From the NCBI GenBank assembly GCA_013322215.1, contig JAAMEZ010000032.1, positions 124,001 to 188,000 of the forward strand: a stretch of 64,000 nucleotides of DNA, read 5' to 3'. The position numbers and the translations under genes were made by a program. This stretch comes from Martinezella rhizogenes (GTDB lineage Bacteria > Pseudomonadota > Alphaproteobacteria > Rhizobiales > Rhizobiaceae). Positions 33,861 to 42,805 of the stretch are shown here, in pieces (within the stretch, counting starts at the first letter, position 1; the number at the start of each line of letters is the position of its first letter). The notes beneath the pieces were generated by a model, which saw only the letters and a list, made by a program, of their open reading frames with translations, was not told the origin of the DNA and did not search any database.

Positions 33861-35161
33861 CGATTGACGATGTTTTCGAGCAGTTCCTGCTTGCCGGACT
33901 TCGGCTGCGGGTTGACGTCCTTGGTTTCGACCCACTGGGCGATCTGATCGAGCGAATATTCGCCGCGCAGAAGCTTCTGGCCTTCGGCCGAATCCCAGCC
34001 GGCGTAACGGTCGGCGAGCGGCTTGGAGAGCGCCTTGTCCTCGATCATCTTGGCAGCAGCCTTCAGGCCGCGAGCGCAGCAATCCATGCCGCCGATGTGG
34101 CCGATGAGCAGATCTTCCGGGTCGAGCGACTGACGGCGCAGCTTGGCGTCGAAGTTCGTACCGCCCGACCTGAAACCGCCGCCTGCCAGAACCTGGTAAT
34201 AGGCCAGCGTCATTTCCGGAACGTTGTTCGGGAACTGGTCGGTATCCCAGCCGGACTGGTAGTCGTTGCGGTTCATGTCGATCGAACCGAAGATGCCGAG
34301 TGCATTGGCAAGCGCCAGCTCGTGCTCGAAGGAATGGCCGGCGAGGATCGCGTGACCCTGCTCGATGTTGACCTTCACTTCGTTTTCGAGGCCGTTCTTT
34401 TTCAGGAAGCCGTAAACCGTGGCGACATCGTAGTCATACTGGTGCTTGGTCGGCTCCTGCGGCTTCGGCTCGATCAGGATCGTACCCTTGAAGCCGATCT
34501 TGTGCTTGTACTCGACGACGAGATTGAGGAAGCGGCCCATCTGGTCCAGCTCGCGCGACAGATCGGTATTGAGCAGCGTCTCATAGCCTTCGCGGCCACC
34601 CCAGAGGACGTAGTTTTCGCCGCCGAGCTTGTGCGTGGCGTCCATGCAGGTCTTCACGGTCGCCGCTGAGAAGGCGAAGACGTCCGGATCGGGATTGGTC
34701 GCAGCGCCCGACATGAAGCGGCGGTTGGAGAAAAGGTTCGCCGTGCCCCAGAGAAGCTTGACGCCGGTATCGGCCTGCTTCTGCGCGAAGTAGTCGACGA
34801 TCTCGTTGAGGTTCTTGGTGTTCTCGGCAAAATTCTTGCCTTCCGGACGCACGTCGGCATCGTGGAAGCAATAGTAGGGCGAACCAAGCAGGCTGAAGAA
34901 TTCGAAGGCGACGTCAGCCTTCAGCTTGGCGGCTTCCATCGTCTCGTTGAACCAGGGACGAAGGAAGGTCTGGCCGCCGAAAGGATCGCCGCCCGGCCAG
35001 GTGAAGGTGTGCCAATAGGCAACGGCGAAACGCAAATGGTCTTCCATGCGCTTGCCGGCAACGACCTCGTCCTTGTTGTAGTAACGGAAGGCCAGCGGAT
35101 TGGTGCTGTCGGGGCCTTCGTATTCGATCTTGCTGATATCGCCGAAAAATCCGGTGCTCAT
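33851..35161 (-). CDS. xylA: Xylose isomerase
   Basis: The 436-residue TIM-barrel enzyme has the class II xylose isomerase signatures: FAVAYWHTFTWPGGDPFG, YYCFHDADVRPEG with the catalytic histidine, YVLWGGREGYETLLNTD, GTILIEPKPQEPTKHQYDYD, and VNIEQGHAILAGHSFEHE with the metal ligands. It converts D-xylose to D-xylulose. The start MSTGFFGDI at 35161 is chosen; the frame extends to 35257 only through repeat DNA. It lies downstream of xylB in the same direction with a palindromic repeat between. Confidence 0.97.
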   Translation of the reverse strand: MSTGFFGDISKIEYEGPDSTNPLAFRYYNKDEVVAGKRMEDHLRFAVAYWHTFTWPGGDPFGGQTFLRPWFNETMEAAKLKADVAFEFFSLLGSPYYCFHDADVRPEGKNFAENTKNLNEIVDYFAQKQADTGVKLLWGTANLFSNRRFMSGAATNPDPDVFAFSAATVKTCMDATHKLGGENYVLWGGREGYETLLNTDLSRELDQMGRFLNLVVEYKHKIGFKGTILIEPKPQEPTKHQYDYDVATVYGFLKKNGLENEVKVNIEQGHAILAGHSFEHELALANALGIFGSIDMNRNDYQSGWDTDQFPNNVPEMTLAYYQVLAGGGFRSGGTNFDAKLRRQSLDPEDLLIGHIGGMDCCARGLKAAAKMIEDKALSKPLADRYAGWDSAEGQKLLRGEYSLDQIAQWVETKDVNPQPKSGKQELLENIVNRYV

Positions 35162-35217
35162 AGTGTGTCTCCTTGGGTTTTGGTATTCGTATGTTGTTGT
35201 TCGTACCGTGCGGCGTT

Positions 35218-35357
35218 GCCCCTCTCCCCGCTCGTGGGGAGAGGAGACGACCTCCATACCCTCGCGTGCTTCAGAGGCGAGAGGGACGGTGGAGGTACCC
35301 CATCCCCTTCTCCCCGTACCAACGGGGAGAAGGTGGCCGACAGGCCGATGAGGGGCT
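35218..35357. repeat. Intergenic palindromic element between xylB and xylA
   Basis: It begins with CCCCTCTCCCC-GCTCGT-GGGGAGAGG, has a central pair (ACCTCCATACCCTCGC with GCGAGAGGGACGGTGGAGGT), and ends with CTTCTCCCCGT-ACCAAC-GGGGAGAAGG followed by GATGAGGGG. Three nested inverted units of the rhizobial mosaic type. It may act as an RNA hairpin in the xyl transcript, lowering or stabilising the downstream xylA message. Confidence 0.7.
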
Positions 35358-35372
35358 CACCCACACGCTATT

Positions 35373-36830
35373 TCAATGCGCCGACAGCGGCTTGATCGCC
35401 GGGTAAACCGCCCGATAGCGCTTGTAGGCATCCGCATAGGCATCCGTCAGCGGCGCCACGGGATCGATGGTGCCGGCCGTCTGTGGCGGGGTGCAGACTG
35501 CAACGGGGTCAGCCCCGGTAGCCGCAATCAGGCCGAGACGCGCAGCGCCGAAGGCCGCACCGAAATCGCCGTCCGCCGGCAGGTCGACAGGCACGCCGAG
35601 CGCGGTTGCGATCGAGGCAAGCCAGTAGCGCGAGCGCGAGCCGCCGCCGATCGCCGTCACGCGCGCAATATCGGTGCCGGCCGAGCGCAGCGCTTCCAGA
35701 TTGTCGCGAATAGCGAAGGACACGCCTTCGAGCACGGCTTGCGTCAGCACGGCACGGCCGCTTTCATGGCCGAGGCCAATGAAGGCGCCGCGAATCGTCG
35801 CGTCATTGTGTGGCGTGCGCTCGCCCGAGAGATAGGGAAGGAAGGTGACGCTCGTCGGCGCTTTCAGCGTTTCGCCAAGCTCGGTGGTGAGTTCAGCCGC
35901 CGACTTGCCCGTGACATGCGAATGCCAGTTGAGCGCATCGGTCGCCGACAGGATAACGCCCATCTGGTGCCAGGTGCTCGGCAGCGCGTGGCAGAATGCA
36001 TGGACAGCACTTTCCGGCTTCGGCAGATAGGAACCATTGGCCGCAAAGAGCACGCCAGACGTGCCGAGCGAAACAAAGGCGGCTCCGTGGCTGACCGTGC
36101 CCATGCCGCAAGCCGAGGCTGCATTGTCCCCTGCCCCGCCGGCAACGACGACATCGCCGCCGATACCCCATTTCGAGGCCAGCTCGCCACGCAGCTTGCC
36201 GGCAACTTCGGTACCTTCGACGAGTGTCGGCATCTGCTTCTCATCGAGATTGGTCGCCGCCAAAAGCTCGGCAGACCATTTGCGCTTGCCGGTATCGAGC
36301 CAGGAAGTGCCGGCGGAATCGGACATTTCAGACATATGCTCGCCGGTCAGCCAGAGACGCAGATAATCCTTCGGCAGCAGCACCCAGCGCACCTTGGCGA
36401 AGACATCCGGCTCGTTCTTGGCGACCCATGCAAGCTTCGGCGCGGTGAAGCCGGGGAAGACGATGTTACCGGTCAGAGCCCGAAAGCGTGGATCGGCGTC
36501 AAGCGCTGCCGCCTCGTGATAGCTGCGGGTATCGTTCCAGAGGATGCAGGGACGCAGCACCTTGTCGTCGGCATCGAGCAGCGTCGCGCCATGCATCTGA
36601 CCGGAAAGGCCTATGCCGCGCACGGCCGCCAGCTCCTTCGGATGCGCGGCTTTCAGCCCGGCAACAGCCTCTTCGGTCGCACGGATCCAATGGGCAGGAT
36701 CCTGCTCCGACCAGCCCGGATGCGGGCGCGAGACATCGAGGTCGCCATGGGCGGAACCGATGATCTTCTGATTGCCATCGATCAGCATGGCTTTGACGCC
36801 GGAGGTTCCGAGATCGAGACCCAAATACAT
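35373..36830 (-). CDS. xylB: Xylulokinase
   Basis: The 485-residue FGGY-family kinase has MYLGLDLGTSGVKAMLID at the start (phosphate-1 loop), GQMHGATLLDADDKVLRPC (the xylulokinase-type substrate loop), GGAGDNAASACGMGTV, and AIGGGSRSRYWLASIATAL near the end (adenosine region). It phosphorylates D-xylulose to xylulose-5-phosphate. It lies 37 bp after the LacI gene, so lacI-xylB-xylA probably form one transcript. Confidence 0.96.
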   Translation of the reverse strand: MYLGLDLGTSGVKAMLIDGNQKIIGSAHGDLDVSRPHPGWSEQDPAHWIRATEEAVAGLKAAHPKELAAVRGIGLSGQMHGATLLDADDKVLRPCILWNDTRSYHEAAALDADPRFRALTGNIVFPGFTAPKLAWVAKNEPDVFAKVRWVLLPKDYLRLWLTGEHMSEMSDSAGTSWLDTGKRKWSAELLAATNLDEKQMPTLVEGTEVAGKLRGELASKWGIGGDVVVAGGAGDNAASACGMGTVSHGAAFVSLGTSGVLFAANGSYLPKPESAVHAFCHALPSTWHQMGVILSATDALNWHSHVTGKSAAELTTELGETLKAPTSVTFLPYLSGERTPHNDATIRGAFIGLGHESGRAVLTQAVLEGVSFAIRDNLEALRSAGTDIARVTAIGGGSRSRYWLASIATALGVPVDLPADGDFGAAFGAARLGLIAATGADPVAVCTPPQTAGTIDPVAPLTDAYADAYKRYRAVYPAIKPLSAH

Positions 36831-36867
36831 CAGATGTTACTCCCTATGCTCTGCCGCGTTCGAATGT

Positions 36868-37893
36868 TCAAGGCAGATTGTCCTTCAAGAAAATGTCGAG
36901 ACGTATGCGCTCCTGATCGGCAATGACGGCCTGGCCGTCGGCGGTTGCCTTCATGACGCGGATGGCGCTGCGGACCTCGTGGCCGGCATCCTGATTGAGG
37001 ACGGCATCGATCGTACCATCCATCAGCGCTGCCCGCGTATGCTGCGTCAGCTCATGCACGACAACAGTCAGTTCGCGCGCAGGCCGGACGGTCTTCAAGG
37101 CTGTGATCAGACCCCTGTTGCCGGCGCCCAAACTGTAGATGCCGATGATATCCTTGCTTTCTGAGAGCGCCTTGGAAACGAGCGCTTTCGTCCGCTCGGG
37201 ATCGTCACGCCCTTCCAGCACAGGCAGCAGCCGCAGCTTGGGAAACTCTTCCGCCATCACGGCGGAAAAGCCCTGCAGGCGCTCGCGATGGTCCCGCACC
37301 AGCATGGAACCGGCAAGAACAGTGAGATCGCCCTCACGGCCGCCGAGGAACCGCCCAAGCAGCCTGGCAGCGGTGCGGCCCGCGGCGATGTTGTCGATGC
37401 CGGCATAGTGATGCCTGGTGGAATCGGTGAGGTCAGAGACCAGCGTAACGACGGGAATGCGTTCCGACACGAGGCGGTCGACGGCAACCCTGACCTCAGG
37501 CGCATCCGTCGCCACCAGGGCGATGCCCGCAATATCCTGCCCCTGCAAGGCATCCAGTGCAGCAACCAGCACCGGCACATCGAAAGGCGGCACTTCGACA
37601 ATGCGGATGTCGGTGCGCTCTATGCTGGCCCGCAAGGTTGCCTGATGCACCTCGAACCGCAGCCCGTGCATGAAGGAATTATCGCCTGTCGGCACGATGA
37701 AAACGAGAGGATAGATGCGGCCCTTGGCCAGATTGGCGGCAGCGACATCGCGGATATAGCCGATCTGACGAATGGCGGCTTCGACCTTTTCCCGCGTCAC
37801 CAGCCGCACGCCCGGCCGCTGGTTCAAAACGCGGTCCACGGTAGCGAGGCTGACGCCCGCAGCGGCGGCAATATCATGCACGGTCGGTCTCAT
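36868..37893 (-). CDS. LacI family regulator of the xyl genes (probable)
   Basis: The 341-residue protein has an N-terminal HTH (VHDIAAAAGVSLATVDRVLN) and a long periplasmic-binding-type domain (LVFIVPTGDNSFMHGLRFEV) that resembles the sugar-binding domain of ribose-type proteins more than classic LacI. The RBS CAGGAGGAG precedes ATG 37893. It stands first in the apparent lacI-xylB-xylA order. A near-palindrome lies upstream (37928-37943). Xylose or xylulose as inducer is an inference from context. Confidence 0.9.
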   Translation of the reverse strand: MRPTVHDIAAAAGVSLATVDRVLNQRPGVRLVTREKVEAAIRQIGYIRDVAAANLAKGRIYPLVFIVPTGDNSFMHGLRFEVHQATLRASIERTDIRIVEVPPFDVPVLVAALDALQGQDIAGIALVATDAPEVRVAVDRLVSERIPVVTLVSDLTDSTRHHYAGIDNIAAGRTAARLLGRFLGGREGDLTVLAGSMLVRDHRERLQGFSAVMAEEFPKLRLLPVLEGRDDPERTKALVSKALSESKDIIGIYSLGAGNRGLITALKTVRPARELTVVVHELTQHTRAALMDGTIDAVLNQDAGHEVRSAIRVMKATADGQAVIADQERIRLDIFLKDNLP

Positions 37894-37927
37894 CGGCTCC
37901 TCCTGCAGAAACCCTTACCGCCATTTC

Positions 37928-37943
37928 TGATGTACGTAAATCA
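37928..37943. promoter_or_regulatory. Candidate operator upstream of the xyl-linked lacI gene
   Basis: TGATGTACGTAAATCA matches its reverse complement at 14 of 16 positions with a central TACGTA. It lies 35-50 bp upstream of the LacI start at 37893, consistent with autoregulation of the lacI-xylB-xylA transcript. Confidence 0.5.
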
Positions 37944-37984
37944 AAAATTTCCAACTACCGGATTTTCCAGCCGCGACCACAAAT

Positions 37985-38011
37985 AAAAAAGGCCCCTCAC
38001 GAGGAGGGGCC
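37985..38011 (-). terminator. Rho-independent terminator of the EmrAB-type operon
   Basis: On the minus strand the 8-bp stem GGCCCCTC / GAGGGGCC (loop of 5) is followed by TTTTTT. It lies about 33 bp after the stop codon of the MFS transporter gene. Confidence 0.88.
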
Positions 38012-38043
38012 ATGCCTTGGGAGCATTCTTGTTAAGAGCCGGC

Positions 38044-39648
38044 TCAGTGGCCTCCGCCACCGCCGCCGCCTGCGGCACCCGGCTTGCTAAGCATCAGAAC
38101 ACCGAGGATCATCGCCAGGAACAATACGGTCAGCATCAGGAAAATATCCCCGAAGGACATGACGACCGCCTGTTGCGTCGCCATGTTGACCATCTGCCGG
38201 AGCGCAGCCTGATCGCCGTTCAGGCCGGCGGCATTGAAGCTGGCGGCCATGTTGTTCAGCTGGTCGACAGCCACCTGATTGCCCCAATGGATATGGTCGC
38301 GCAGGTTGAAATAATGCTGGTCCTGCCTGTTCGTCAGCAGCGTGTTGATGATCGCAAGACCGACGGCGCCGCCAAGGTTACGCGTCAGGTTAAACAGGCC
38401 GGATGCACCACGCATGCGGGCGGGCGGCATGGTTCCAAGCGCGATATTGTTGATCGGCACCATGCAGAGCATCAGGCCGAAGCCGCGCAGGATCTGCGGG
38501 ATCATCAACTCCCAGAAATCCCAGTCCACCGTCAGATGCATCATGATGTAGGTGCCGGCCGAGAAGCTGGTGAAACCGATGATCATTAGGATACGCAGGT
38601 CGACCTTGCTCGACAGGAAGCCGGCAAGCGGCGCCGTGAAGAACATGGTGAGGCCGGATACGAACATCGTCTCGCCGATCTGCAGCGAATCGTAGCCGCG
38701 AATGCGCGCGAGATAGAGCGGGTATATATAGGTCAGGCCATAGAGGCCGATACCCATGACGAAGGAGAACATCGACCCGAAGGAGAAGTTCTTGTTCGTG
38801 AACGCCCTCAAATCGACGACGGGGAATTCGACCGTAAAGGCACGGTAGAAGAAGATCACGGCAGCGATGGCGGAGGCGATCGCGCCGGCGACGATGTAAT
38901 TGTCGTTGAACCAGTCGTTGGTATTGCCTTCCTCGAGCACATATTCGAGCGCGCCGAGGAAAACGCCCATCGAGATCAGGCCCCACCAGTCGAATTTCTT
39001 AAACAGCGATAATTCGGGCTTGTCGAAATCGATGAAGTTCCAGGTGACGATGGCAACGACAATGCCAGGCGGAATGTTGACCAGGAACAGCCAGTGCCAG
39101 GAGAAGGCGTTGGACAGATAGCCGCCGACGGTCGGGCCGATGGTCGGCGCGAGCGTGGCGATCAGGCCGATGATCGGCGAGACGACGTTGCGCTTAGACG
39201 GCGGGAAGATCGTGAAGGCAGCCGCAAAGACCGAGGGGATCATGCCGCCGCCAATGAAGCCCTGCAGGGCGCGGTAGATGATCATCTGGTCGATGTTGGT
39301 GGCGGTCGCGGCAAGCGCGCTCGATATGGTAAAGCCGGCGGCCGAGATCGCGAACAGGTAGCGCGTCGAAATGATGCGCGCCAGCGTTCCCGACAGCGGG
39401 ATCATGATGACTTCGGCAATCAGATAGGCCGTCTGCACCCAGCCGATTTCGTCGGAGCCGGCGCTGAGGCCGGCCTGGATTTCGCTGAGCGAAGCGGAAA
39501 CAATCTGAATATCGAGAATCGACATGAACATGCCGAGCACCATCGCCAGAAAGGCGATGAGCTTCTTCGTATCGATATGATCAGCCGCAGGCGCGGCGGG
39601 ACCGGCCGCGCGTGGTGGCGACCCGGCTGTAGTGCTGGCGGACGACAT
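38044..39648 (-). CDS. DHA2 family MFS multidrug exporter (EmrB-like)
   Basis: The 534-residue protein has about 14 membrane helices. DHA2 signatures are FLAMVLGMFMSILDIQIVSA at helix 1, WVQTAYLIAEVIMIPLSGTL and IGGGMIPSVFAAAFTIFP, with GPTVGGYLSNAFSWHWLFLV in the motif-C region. The C-terminus is Gly-rich, ending GGGGGGGH. It forms the inner-membrane pump of a tripartite efflux system with the HlyD-type protein encoded 24 bp upstream. No outer-membrane channel gene is present here. Confidence 0.95.
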   Translation of the reverse strand: MSSASTTAGSPPRAAGPAAPAADHIDTKKLIAFLAMVLGMFMSILDIQIVSASLSEIQAGLSAGSDEIGWVQTAYLIAEVIMIPLSGTLARIISTRYLFAISAAGFTISSALAATATNIDQMIIYRALQGFIGGGMIPSVFAAAFTIFPPSKRNVVSPIIGLIATLAPTIGPTVGGYLSNAFSWHWLFLVNIPPGIVVAIVTWNFIDFDKPELSLFKKFDWWGLISMGVFLGALEYVLEEGNTNDWFNDNYIVAGAIASAIAAVIFFYRAFTVEFPVVDLRAFTNKNFSFGSMFSFVMGIGLYGLTYIYPLYLARIRGYDSLQIGETMFVSGLTMFFTAPLAGFLSSKVDLRILMIIGFTSFSAGTYIMMHLTVDWDFWELMIPQILRGFGLMLCMVPINNIALGTMPPARMRGASGLFNLTRNLGGAVGLAIINTLLTNRQDQHYFNLRDHIHWGNQVAVDQLNNMAASFNAAGLNGDQAALRQMVNMATQQAVVMSFGDIFLMLTVLFLAMILGVLMLSKPGAAGGGGGGGH

Positions 39649-39672
39649 TTCGTCTCTCCCGAGCTTGATCGC

Positions 39673-40893
39673 TTACTTGTCCGGCGCCGTGCGGGTATCG
39701 ACGTCGACGACGACGCTGAGGCCTGCGCGCAGACGGCCGGTATTGAGCGCATCCTGCGGCAGTGCGATGCGGACAGGCACGCGCTGGATGATCTTGGTGA
39801 AGTTACCCGTCGCGTTTTCCGGCGGCAGCAGCGAGAAGACCGAGCCGGAAGCCGGCGAGATCGACTCGACGGTGCCGACGATCGGATGGTCGCTATAGGC
39901 ATCGACGTGTACATTGACCTTGGAACCTGGAACCAGGTGCTGGATCTGCGTTTCCTTGAAGTTCGCGTCGATATAGAGCTGACGGATCGGCACGATCGCC
40001 ATCAGCTTCTGGCCGGGAGAGACGAGATCGCCTTCCTGCACCGAGCGATTGCCGACAATGCCGTCATAGGGTGCCTTCAGCACGGTGAAGGACAGGTCGC
40101 GGGCAGCCTTGTCGCGAGCGGCTTCGAGGCCCTTGATCGTGCTTTCGGCCTGGCGGCGCTGGGCCTGCAGCAGGTTGATATTGGCCTGTGCGGATGCGAT
40201 GGCGGCGTCGCCGCCGACCAGATTGGCCTTAGCCTGATCAAGCGCGATATTGGCGCTGTCCAAAGCGGCCGTGGTGCCGACCGACTTCGATTGCAGTTCG
40301 GCAGCGCGCGTCTGGGTGATCTGGGCGCCGCGGACCGTGGCTTCCAAGGCAACCTTCTGCGCCTGCGACTGGGCAAGGGCCGCCTGGCCGGCAGCGATCT
40401 GTGCATCGATGGTATGGAGCGAGAGCTGTTCGGTATCGAGTGACGCCTGAGCCTGCCCCAGCGCAAGCTTATAGTCGCCGTCATCGAGGGTTGCGAGCAC
40501 GTCGCCGGCCTTAACCTGCTGGTTGGCCACGACGTTCACCTTGGCGACGTAGCCCGTCACCTTCGGCTGAATAGTCGCGATATCGCCGCCGATATAGGCG
40601 TCGTCGGTGGAGACCATGAAGCGGCCGTTCGTCCACCAGTCATAGCCATACCAGCCGCCGGCTGCGAGAGCTGCGACAATGATGATCGGAAAAACCAGGC
40701 TGCGCCGCTTCTTTTCCGGCGGCGGTGGGGCCGCGGGGGCCGGAGCAGCAGGCGCAGCCTGGGCGGGAGCGGGATTGCCGCGCGTTTCGGCAGCAGGGGC
40801 ATCCGCAGGTGCACCGGTTTCCCGAGCTTCCGCCTCTGCATCAGCGGGCTCGCTCACGATACGCGCTACATTGTTTCCATGACTTGACGACAT
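39673..40893 (-). CDS. HlyD family membrane-fusion protein (EmrA-like)
   Basis: The 406-residue protein has an N-terminal Ala/Pro-rich cytoplasmic tail (about residues 10-55), one membrane helix (SLVFPIIIVAALAAGGWYGY), the lipoyl/barrel part (DDAYIGGDIATIQPKVTGYV), a long coiled coil of Ala/Gln-rich heptads (about 125-245), then VLKAPYDGIVGNRSVQEGD and a beta-barrel end. It links the EmrB-type pump to an outer-membrane channel. The start MSSSHGNN (40893) is chosen; the 25-residue extension overlaps the operator region. Confidence 0.93.
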   Translation of the reverse strand: MSSSHGNNVARIVSEPADAEAEARETGAPADAPAAETRGNPAPAQAAPAAPAPAAPPPPEKKRRSLVFPIIIVAALAAGGWYGYDWWTNGRFMVSTDDAYIGGDIATIQPKVTGYVAKVNVVANQQVKAGDVLATLDDGDYKLALGQAQASLDTEQLSLHTIDAQIAAGQAALAQSQAQKVALEATVRGAQITQTRAAELQSKSVGTTAALDSANIALDQAKANLVGGDAAIASAQANINLLQAQRRQAESTIKGLEAARDKAARDLSFTVLKAPYDGIVGNRSVQEGDLVSPGQKLMAIVPIRQLYIDANFKETQIQHLVPGSKVNVHVDAYSDHPIVGTVESISPASGSVFSLLPPENATGNFTKIIQRVPVRIALPQDALNTGRLRAGLSVVVDVDTRTAPDK

Positions 40894-40926
40894 TTCCCTA
40901 CCACCGAAAATCTGGGTAAAATAATC

Positions 40927-40945
40927 GAACCGAACGGTTCGGTTC
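40927..40945. promoter_or_regulatory. TetR operator 1 (perfect 19-bp palindrome)
   Basis: GAACCGAAC-G-GTTCGGTTC is an exact palindrome around one base, immediately upstream of the tetR -35 box and 34 bp upstream of the emrA-like start. It probably binds the TetR protein and represses the efflux operon. Confidence 0.75.
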
Positions 40946-40947
40946 AA

Positions 40948-40976
40948 TTGACATAGAGCCTTTTTCATTCCATATC
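40948..40976 (+). promoter_or_regulatory. Promoter of the tetR gene
   Basis: TTGACA (40948-40953), a 17-bp spacer and CATATC (40971-40976) fit a sigma-70-type promoter with the rhizobial C/TATAT-like -10. It is bracketed by two palindromes, which fits autorepression. Confidence 0.6.
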
Positions 40977-40984
40977 AAGAGATA

Positions 40985-41002
40985 TCGAACTGAGCGGTTC
41001 GA
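40985..41002. promoter_or_regulatory. TetR operator 2
   Basis: TCGAAC-TGAGCG-GTTCGA is a 6-bp inverted repeat sharing the GAAC...GTTC core with operator 1, placed just after the tetR -10 box. It is probably a second site for the same repressor. Confidence 0.65.
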
Positions 41003-41056
41003 TTTATTTGGCGAATCTGTTTAAGATTCAGAAAAAATGATCGAGTGAAGGAGACG

Positions 41057-41743
41057 ATGAAACACGAATCGCAAAATGCCGCTGTGTTGAACGCGCCCGC
41101 GCCAGGTTCCGGTGGACGTTGGGCGGCGGGCGAAGATCCGGTCAAACGCCAGCAGATTCTCGAAGGCGCTAAACGCGTCTTTATGAAAATGGGCTTCGAC
41201 GCGGCGAGCATGAACGACGTCACCCGCGAAGCGGGCGTCTCCAAAGGCACTCTCTACGTCTATTTCGCCAACAAGGAAGACCTGTTCGCCGCCATCGTAA
41301 ACAGCGAACGCGCGCATTTCGTCGAAATCGTGCGTGCCGCTCTTGCCGATGACGCCGACATTGCATCCAGTCTCCTTGAATTCGGCAAGGTATTTGCGAC
41401 GCACATCACATCCGATAAGACCATCAGCGCCATGCGGACGGTGATCGGTGTGCGCGAACGCATGCCATCGCTCTGTCAACGCTTCTTCACCGGCCCCGAC
41501 AACCTGCGCACGGTGCTGCGCGGCTTTCTGGAGCGCAAGGCCGAGGCAGGCAGCGTGGAGATACAGGATTTCGACCTGGCCGCGCGCCAATTCCTTGAGA
41601 TGGCGAGTGGCGGCTATTTCAAATTGCGACTGTTCGGCGACATGGATGCGCCTCCTTTGATAGAGGAAATCGATTATGTCGTGCGCGGCGCCGTGCGCGT
41701 TTTTCTAGCGGCCTATGGTACCGATCACCGGAAGCGAGGCTGA
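41057..41743 (+). CDS. TetR family regulator of the efflux operon
   Basis: The 228-residue protein has a TetR HTH (RQQILEGAKRVFMKMGF, then SMNDVTREAGVSKGTLYVYF) preceded by about 30 disordered residues. The C-terminal ligand domain resembles the AcrR/TetR_C_7 group (MPSLCQRFFTGPDNLRTVL). AAGGAGACG precedes ATG 41057; a GTG at 41045 is less likely. It is divergent from the EmrAB-type operon with two palindromes around the promoter, so it is the likely drug-responsive repressor. Confidence 0.92.
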   Translation: MKHESQNAAVLNAPAPGSGGRWAAGEDPVKRQQILEGAKRVFMKMGFDAASMNDVTREAGVSKGTLYVYFANKEDLFAAIVNSERAHFVEIVRAALADDADIASSLLEFGKVFATHITSDKTISAMRTVIGVRERMPSLCQRFFTGPDNLRTVLRGFLERKAEAGSVEIQDFDLAARQFLEMASGGYFKLRLFGDMDAPPLIEEIDYVVRGAVRVFLAAYGTDHRKRG

Positions 41744-41756
41744 CGATCCTCCCAGA

Positions 41757-41818
41757 CTGCCGGCAAGCGGAGGCACCCCAACTCCGCAATGGCGATCAAG
41801 CATCGCTTCCGCCGGCAG
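41757..41818. other. Long-range inverted repeat between tetR and araC-type genes
   Basis: CTGCCGGCAAGCG near 41757 can pair with CGCTTCCGCCGGCAG ending at 41818, with a 2-base bulge. It could be a weak transcription-end hairpin of tetR or a leader structure of the AraC gene. No T-run is present. Confidence 0.35.
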
Positions 41819-41849
41819 CCTATGACTGATCCGGCAACCAGGGGAGTTG

Positions 41850-42692
41850 ATGATGAGCGCGATCGGACGAGCGATATGGTTTATCGAAAGCCATTTTTCA
41901 TCCGACATCTCGCTCGATGAGATCGCCGAAACGGCCGGGCTATCGCGCTATCACCTGTCGCGCGTCTTCGGCATGACGACAGGCCATTCGATCAGCAGCT
42001 ATATCCGCAGCCGTCGCCTCAGCGGGGCGGCTCTCGCACTGACCGACGGCTCCTCCTCCATTCTCCAGGTTGCCCTCGATGCCGGCTACGGCTCGCACGA
42101 GGCCTTCACCCGTGCATTCCGCGAGCAGTTCGGCATGACGCCGGAAAGCCTGCGCAAGCAAGGGCACGTTCGCAACCTCGCTCTACAGGAGCCGATCAGA
42201 ATGGACGACACCCGCCTTCCCAAGCTCGACGCACCGCGTTTCGAGACCCACCCCGCAATGCTGCTTGCCGGCCTTGCGGAAACCTATGCCTATGAAGCGA
42301 CACAGGCGATCCCCTCGCTCTGGCAGAAATTCAATCAGCATTTCGGCCATATTCCCGGCCAGATCGGGAATGTCGCCTATGGCGTCTGCACCCAGGCCGA
42401 CGAAGGCAGCGAAGGCTTCCGCTATATGTCATCAGCCGAAGTCTCCGCCGCAGACGACCTGCCCGAAGGGTTCGTGACGACGAAACTGCCGCAGCAGCGC
42501 TATGCGATCTTCACGCATCGCGGTCATATCTCCGGCATCTCCGCCACAGTGCATCAGATCTTCGGCGAATGGCTGCCGCAATCCGGGCAGCATCATGCCG
42601 GCACCCCCGACATGATGGAACGCTATGACGACCGTTTCGATCCGCGCACCGGCATGGGCGTGACGGAAATCTGGATACCCCTGAAAGCCTGA
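41850..42692 (+). CDS. AraC family regulator with GyrI-like effector domain
   Basis: The 280-residue protein has two AraC HTH motifs at the N-terminus (LDEIAETAGLSRYHLSRVFG and QVALDAGYGSHEAFTRAF) and a C-terminal GyrI-like/SOUL-type ligand domain (ETHPAMLLAGLAETYAYEAT through GVTEIWIPLKA), as in Rob or SoxS-fused drug-responsive regulators. CAGGGGAG precedes the ATG pair at 41850/41853. Its targets are unknown; adjacency to the efflux locus suggests a role in drug response. Confidence 0.9.
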   Translation: MMSAIGRAIWFIESHFSSDISLDEIAETAGLSRYHLSRVFGMTTGHSISSYIRSRRLSGAALALTDGSSSILQVALDAGYGSHEAFTRAFREQFGMTPESLRKQGHVRNLALQEPIRMDDTRLPKLDAPRFETHPAMLLAGLAETYAYEATQAIPSLWQKFNQHFGHIPGQIGNVAYGVCTQADEGSEGFRYMSSAEVSAADDLPEGFVTTKLPQQRYAIFTHRGHISGISATVHQIFGEWLPQSGQHHAGTPDMMERYDDRFDPRTGMGVTEIWIPLKA

Positions 42693-42700
42693 ACATGCAC

Positions 42701-42724
42701 CCGCCGCCATGAAAATGGCGGCGG
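42701..42724. other. Perfect hairpin after the AraC-type gene
   Basis: CCGCCGCCAT-GAAA-ATGGCGGCGG is a 10-bp stem with a GAAA tetraloop 9 bp after the stop codon. It has no T-run, so it is more likely a 3'-end stabiliser or weak terminator. Confidence 0.5.
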
Positions 42725-42785
42725 CGCTTGTACGAACCACGGCGCTCCTTACATTACGGCCATTCTGGAGAGGCCGGGCTGGGGG

Positions 42786-42805
42786 TCAGCATCGGCGAAT
42801 GCTGA
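42786..42805 (+). promoter_or_regulatory. Leader hairpin just upstream of the TerC ribosome-binding site
   Basis: TCAGCAT-CGGCGA-ATGCTGA is a perfect 7-bp stem immediately before AAAGGGGG, the RBS of the TerC gene. It could modulate translation. The consensus features of the yybP-ykoY manganese riboswitch are not seen. Confidence 0.4.
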
